Assembly: GCA_013314865.1 (NCBI GenBank)
Contig: JABUEV010000047.1
Span: 1 to 10,712 of the forward strand
Reading direction: 5' to 3'
DNA: 10,712 nucleotides
Origin: Bacteroidales bacterium
Lineage (GTDB): Bacteria; Bacteroidota; Bacteroidia; Bacteroidales; VadinHA17
Shown here: positions 7,393 through 10,712 of the stretch, piece after piece
Position numbering within the stretch: the first letter of the stretch is position 1
How the letters are laid out: each line of letters begins with the position of its first letter
Notes under the pieces: model-generated
Database searches by the model: none
What the model was told of the DNA's origin: nothing
What the model saw: only the letters and a program-made list of their open reading frames with translations
Translations under genes and position numbers: made by a program

Positions 7393-8295
7393 ATGGAAGA
7401 AGGGTTAAATACATTTACAATAAAGGATCTTGAAAATTTCTCAGGCATTAAGGCGCACACCATAAGGATCTGGGAAAAAAGATACAGGGTTCTTGAACCG
7501 GACAGAACAGATTCGAATATAAGACTATACAATGAGTCAGAGCTTAAGAAGCTTCTGAACATTGCATACCTTAACAGAAATGGATTTAAGATCTCAAAAA
7601 TAGCGTTGCTGAGTGATGACGAGCTCTCCAGACAGGTAATGAGTGTCAGCAGTATGGACGATGAGCTGTATAAAGGGATTCATCCTGGCAAGATACTGAT
7701 GTCAGCAATAAAGTTCAATGAGCATCAGTTTATGAATGAACTTGTTCCGTTCATTAAAAACTACGGAGTGGAAGAAGCCTATGTGAGAGTCTTCTCACCT
7801 CTTCTTGAGAAAGCGAAAATTCTATGGCAGACCGGCAGTCTTTCCCGAGCACAGGAGCAGTTTATAAAGTACATTATTAGGGAGATAATGACTATTGAAA
7901 ACAACCGTCTTAAGGTTGAATCAGGAAAGTTAAAGGCTACTGTGGCTATGATTAACACTACAGACAACCATTCCGGAATACATTTTCTTTTCTATAAATA
8001 TGTGCTTACAAGGAACAGGTATGATGTATTATATACCGGAGGCATTCTGCCTGCATCTGAGGTAATAGAGTTATATAAAATCAAACCTTTCGAGTATCTG
8101 GTGGTTAACTCAGGTTCATTTGACCTTGAGAATAAAAAGATAAGCTACTTCAGCAGTATAGGAAAGTCTCTCCTTATTAAAAAAGTGATAATGACAGACT
8201 ATCCTTCCTCGACAGAAAAAAAGATTCCCGACAATATCATACTTTTACGGACTCCCGGAGATTTTCTTAATGTAATCCCGTCACTCCACAGGTAA
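7393..8295 (+). CDS. MerR-family regulator with degenerate cobalamin-binding-like C-terminus
   Basis: The 300-residue protein resembles the CarH/LitR group of MerR regulators. Residues about 6-75 form the winged-helix DNA-binding part: FTIKDLENFSGIKAHTIRIWEKRYRVLEPDRTDSNIRLY, then a second helix pair ending in NRNGFKISKIALL. Residues about 95-170 fit the helical cap domain (WQTGSLSRAQEQF, 145-157), and 180-300 fit a Rossmann-like B12-binding fold (VAMINTTDNHSGIHF, 184-198; YTGGILPASEV, 214-224). In cobalamin-binding relatives the cap ends in EH and the fold carries ExHxxG or DxHxxG. Here these read EQ (155-156) and DNHSGI (191-196), so cofactor binding is doubtful. The ATG at 7393 is used; an ATG at 7382 is out of frame. 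It is convergent with the GSCFA gene, with a 29-nt gap. The family is sure, but the ligand and targets are not known. Confidence 0.87.
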   Translation: MEEGLNTFTIKDLENFSGIKAHTIRIWEKRYRVLEPDRTDSNIRLYNESELKKLLNIAYLNRNGFKISKIALLSDDELSRQVMSVSSMDDELYKGIHPGKILMSAIKFNEHQFMNELVPFIKNYGVEEAYVRVFSPLLEKAKILWQTGSLSRAQEQFIKYIIREIMTIENNRLKVESGKLKATVAMINTTDNHSGIHFLFYKYVLTRNRYDVLYTGGILPASEVIELYKIKPFEYLVVNSGSFDLENKKISYFSSIGKSLLIKKVIMTDYPSSTEKKIPDNIILLRTPGDFLNVIPSLHR

Positions 8296-8324
8296 GGTTG
8301 CTGAAAAAAGGTGTCCGGAACTAT

Positions 8325-9332
8325 TTAATCAGTTTGTTTTTCGCTTAAGCCGTTGAGCAATTTGCAGAAATAATCTTTTTCAGCTGAAAGGTCGAGCATA
8401 GGTTCCTTTGCCTCAGCAATCTCTATCAGGTCAATCATTTTCCTGGCAAAAATCCCGGTTCCTTTTGCTGAGGGATCCTTTATTACATGAGAGCATGCCC
8501 TCGTAATTCGTTCGACCTCTTTCCACAGTTCAAATGTATTGTTATCAAAATAACAATTAGCAAAAGATTCCCATATATAATCAATTGCTTCGGAAGACGG
8601 ATGAAGCATATCTGTTTCATAAAACCTGTAATCGCGCAAATCATCCATGAGCATTTCATATGCCGGGAAATATCCGAGAACGGCCGGATGTGACAAAAGT
8701 TCCTCGGTTGCCAGATGCAGTACGGCCTTACTGATCTGGTTTTCATGAGCTCCATCCTTCCAGTGGCGAACCGGACTAACCGTGAATACGACTTTCAGAT
8801 CAGGGAAACCTGCGTGGAGAAGGTCAAGTTTCTTTCGGAGCACATCAACAACCTCAGCTACCTTAAGCATTGATCTTTCAAAGCGGGATGCCGGCAGTTT
8901 ATGACAATTGGAAACTACCTCACCTGTCTCCCTGAACGTGTAAATCCTTGCCGTACCCAGTGTGATGAAAAGAAAGTCGGCCGATTTCAGGAAACCATGT
9001 GCCTTTTCTGATGAACAGTTAATCTTTTCAATTACCTTTTCAGGATCAGCGGATGAAAAATCGGTGTAATGCAGGAAACTCAGATAGGTACCTTCATAAT
9101 TGTAAAGATTATCGATGGAAAAGATCCTTTTATTTAATATAATATCAAGGGTGTTGGATACAGATACGGGGTTATAGACGGTACCGGCAGGATTTATCAG
9201 AACGGGGATGCGGCCTGCTTCGAGTTTCATCCCTATTGATGACGCGAAACAAGAACCGATAAACATAACTCTGCTCTTATAGCTTATCTTTGCAGGCGAA
9301 GGGTCAATTTTTACAACTGTTCTGAATTCCAT
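8325..9332 (-). CDS. GSCFA-domain protein (SGNH-hydrolase-like)
   Basis: The 335-residue protein carries the motif that names its family, FIGSCFASSIG (24-34), with the candidate nucleophile Ser27. Also visible are NPAGTVYNP (47-55), the LFITLGTARIYTF block (about 119-131), FTVSPVRHWKDG with its neighbour ENQISKAVL, and a late DMLHPSSEA segment, which supplies the Asp and His expected of an SGNH-type triad. GSCFA proteins are common in Bacteroidota and Proteobacteria, and most have no assigned substrate; acyl-ester hydrolysis or transfer is the usual suggestion from fold. No signal peptide is seen. The ATG at 9332 follows the hydrolase stop by 12 nt, so the two esterase-like genes should share a transcript. 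Downstream it converges on the MerR gene with no obvious terminator between. Confidence 0.9.
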   Translation of the reverse strand: MEFRTVVKIDPSPAKISYKSRVMFIGSCFASSIGMKLEAGRIPVLINPAGTVYNPVSVSNTLDIILNKRIFSIDNLYNYEGTYLSFLHYTDFSSADPEKVIEKINCSSEKAHGFLKSADFLFITLGTARIYTFRETGEVVSNCHKLPASRFERSMLKVAEVVDVLRKKLDLLHAGFPDLKVVFTVSPVRHWKDGAHENQISKAVLHLATEELLSHPAVLGYFPAYEMLMDDLRDYRFYETDMLHPSSEAIDYIWESFANCYFDNNTFELWKEVERITRACSHVIKDPSAKGTGIFARKMIDLIEIAEAKEPMLDLSAEKDYFCKLLNGLSEKQTD

Positions 9333-9344
9333 CCCTCTTTTTTG

Positions 9345-10172
9345 TTATCTGGCCGATAATCTTTTTTCAATCCACCCCGAAATTTCTGAAAATACCTGGT
9401 CTCTGAAAGGTTCATTGTGCAGTTCATGATACCCTCCTTCCCATATTTTCAGCTGTGTGTGAGGGGCTTTCCGTGCAAAGCCGGCAGTGGCTTCAGACGA
9501 TGTGATCATGTCTGAATCGCCGTGCATTATCAAAAGAGGTATCTTCAGTTCTTCACTGTGGGACAAAATATAACCGGCAGATTTAACAGCTTCGCTGAAT
9601 AGTTTCAGTGAAATTTTATCATGAACCAGCTTGTCTTTTCTGTACTTTTCCACCACTTCGGTATCGTGGCAAAGGTGTTCAGTCACAAGACCTGAAGCCT
9701 GGACCATTGCCGGAAGAAAGTGCTTCATAAAAGCTGCTGCCTTTATTTTTGCTTCCGAGGGTTGAAATGCAAGCCTGAGCCATGGTGATGTTACAATAGC
9801 ACCCCTGATACGTGGCGACTGTTTAAGCAAATAACTTAAAACCACATTGCCGCCAAGGCTATGCCCGTAAATAAACACCGGAAGTCCGTTAAATGTTTTG
9901 CCTGCTTCACTAATAAGAATATCAAGCATTTCATACAGATCCCTGTAACTTTTTATATGTCCCCTTTTTCCGTCTGACCGGCCATGCCCGGGCAAATCAA
10001 CTCCGGCAAAACCTATGTCAATCATGTTGAATTTCTTCGCCCATGCCTCATACCTGAAAATGTGCTCGCCCAACCCGTGAACCATAATTACTACTGCCCT
10101 GAGCCGGTCACCCGGACTCAAGATCAGACCTCTTAATACCTGCCCGTTCCCAAGCCTGATATTGATATCCAT
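9345..10172 (-). CDS. Alpha/beta hydrolase, monoacylglycerol lipase-like
   Basis: From the ATG at 10172 the product is 275 residues, the usual size of bacterial monoacylglycerol lipase/lysophospholipase proteins (Hydrolase_4, PF12146). It shows the oxyanion HGLGEHIFRYEAWA (32-45), DLPGHGRSDGKRGHI (59-73), the nucleophile elbow GHSLGG with Ser105, acid Asp221 in HGDSDMI and catalytic His249 in GGYHELHNEP. Residues 130-200 form the lid region over the active site. The likely substrate is a monoacylglycerol or lysophospholipid, but this is known only by family. The same frame is open further upstream to an ATG at 10304, adding 44 residues without homology that I can see; this extension is AT-rich and I prefer the shorter start. 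No signal peptide is apparent from the short start, so it is probably cytoplasmic. The GSCFA gene follows after 12 nt. Confidence 0.9.
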   Translation of the reverse strand: MDINIRLGNGQVLRGLILSPGDRLRAVVIMVHGLGEHIFRYEAWAKKFNMIDIGFAGVDLPGHGRSDGKRGHIKSYRDLYEMLDILISEAGKTFNGLPVFIYGHSLGGNVVLSYLLKQSPRIRGAIVTSPWLRLAFQPSEAKIKAAAFMKHFLPAMVQASGLVTEHLCHDTEVVEKYRKDKLVHDKISLKLFSEAVKSAGYILSHSEELKIPLLIMHGDSDMITSSEATAGFARKAPHTQLKIWEGGYHELHNEPFRDQVFSEISGWIEKRLSAR

Positions 10173-10363
10173 ATCTTTTTTCTTTAAATGTATGAAAGTT
10201 GAAGGAAAATAAAAAACATGCCCTGATTTTAATGCACCTGCAAAAAATCCTTTTCTGAAACAATTTATATTCAATTTATACAACATTTTGCTTGATTCCT
10301 GCATTCCTCTGTATGCCTGATTATTATAAGCTCTATTAAAAGAAAATTATTTAGAACGAATAT

Positions 10364-10396
10364 AGATTTAACAGATATTAAGATATTCAGATTTGT
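10364..10396 (+). repeat. Short tandem AGAT(A/T)TT repeats running into the ECF promoter
   Basis: Four consecutive units read AGATTTAAC, AGATATTA, AGATATTC and AGATTTGT, with spacings of 9, 8 and 8 nt. The last unit overlaps the TTTG -33 box (10392-10395) of the ECF sigma gene promoter. They could be a regulator-binding array or simply AT-rich upstream DNA that helps polymerase contact. Confidence 0.45.
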
Positions 10397-10423
10397 TTAT
10401 CTTATTTTTTTTGTATATTTTTG
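10392..10423 (+). promoter_or_regulatory. Bacteroidota-type promoter of the ECF sigma gene
   Basis: TTTG (10392-10395), a 20-nt spacer and TATTTTTG (10416-10423) match the housekeeping Bacteroidota promoter exactly in both boxes and spacing. The predicted start near 10430 leaves a leader of about 20 nt. This is the best promoter in the window. The divergent gap 10305-10391 otherwise shows no gene; TATATTCG on the minus strand (10364-10357) is a weak -7 candidate for the hydrolase. Confidence 0.75.
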
Positions 10424-10450
10424 CTTCGACAACTTAAAACATATACTGCC

Positions 10451-10712
10451 ATGACAATAAATGAATTTAATAACAGCCTCATAGAGATGAAAAGCAATCT
10501 TCAAAGATTTGCAATGAGTCTCACGTCTGACAGGGACAGTGCACTGGACCTTGTTCAGGATACATTTCTGAAAGCAATCACCTACAGCGACAAATTCACC
10601 GATTATACAAATCTGAAGGCATGGGTTTTCACGATTATGAAAAACACCTTTATCAACAATTACAGGCGAAATGCAAAGGAAAACACTATCATAGACGGTA
10701 CTAAGGATCTGT
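10451..10712 (+). CDS. ECF-type RNA polymerase sigma factor, N-terminal fragment
   Basis: The first 87 codons are present and the gene runs off the right edge. The translation opens MTINEFNNSLIEMKSNLQRF and continues through sigma-70 region 2: AMSLTSDRDSALDLVQDTFLKA (21-42, the DLVQDTFLKA core of region 2.2), then FTDYTNLKAWVFTIMKNTFINNYRRNAKE (49-77, regions 2.3-2.4, with the LKAW and NNYRR signatures). These are typical of ECF sigma factors, which direct RNA polymerase to small stress or envelope regulons. Region 4 and any anti-sigma gene lie beyond the window, so the subgroup and trigger cannot be given. The -7/-33 boxes upstream are of the housekeeping type, so basal expression does not appear to depend on the factor itself. 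Confidence 0.9.
   Translation, partial: MTINEFNNSLIEMKSNLQRFAMSLTSDRDSALDLVQDTFLKAITYSDKFTDYTNLKAWVFTIMKNTFINNYRRNAKENTIIDGTKDL

Noticed and set aside
10173..10304. 44-residue N-terminal extension of the alpha/beta hydrolase
   Set aside because: The extension is AT-rich, has no family similarity I can see, and the ATG at 10172 gives the normal family length; it cannot be fully excluded.

Overview
The window looks like chromosomal DNA of a Bacteroidota bacterium, probably near Bacteroidales/Marinilabiliales, though the genus cannot be read from it. The evidence is a protein with a type IX secretion (Por) C-terminal sorting domain, a GSCFA-family protein, Bacteroidota-type promoters (TTTG, about 20 nt, TAnnTTTG), A-rich start contexts with few Shine-Dalgarno sequences, and the gene order sigma-54 activator / LptE / TPR protein / SecG / GroES / GroEL. 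No transposase, phage gene, CRISPR array, tRNA or rRNA was seen. It reads as a core-genome segment rather than an island.

Layout. At 1-182 (minus) is the 5' end of lepA (EF4), cut by the window edge, with its own promoter. From 5972 down to 322 lies a long minus-strand block: a sigma-54-dependent activator, lptE (overlapping it by 17 nt), a large acidic TPR protein and secG, with junctions of -17, 6 and 1 nt. A strong terminator follows secG, then the separate groES-groEL operon with its own promoter, a possibly structured leader and a terminator. At 6045 the strand switches: kdsB, a small secreted protein made almost only of a T9SS sorting domain, and a MerR regulator with a degenerate cobalamin-binding half run on the plus strand. 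Converging on them from the right are a GSCFA protein and an alpha/beta hydrolase (minus, 12 nt apart). The window ends inside an ECF sigma factor gene (plus) with a near-consensus Bacteroidota promoter.

Functional themes. LptE (outer-membrane LPS assembly), KdsB (CMP-KDO synthesis for LPS core) and SecG (Sec translocon) point to envelope building. GroES/GroEL and LepA serve protein folding and translation. The sigma-54 activator has no sensory domain and leads the envelope operon. The MerR and ECF genes are further regulators.

No clearly new multi-gene system is visible. The most unusual signals are a nested set of inverted repeats in the groES leader that could fold as a three-way junction, the MerR protein whose cobalamin-site signatures are altered at two places, a perfect palindrome just upstream of that MerR gene, the sorting-domain-only secreted protein, and tandem 8-9 nt repeats running into the ECF promoter.
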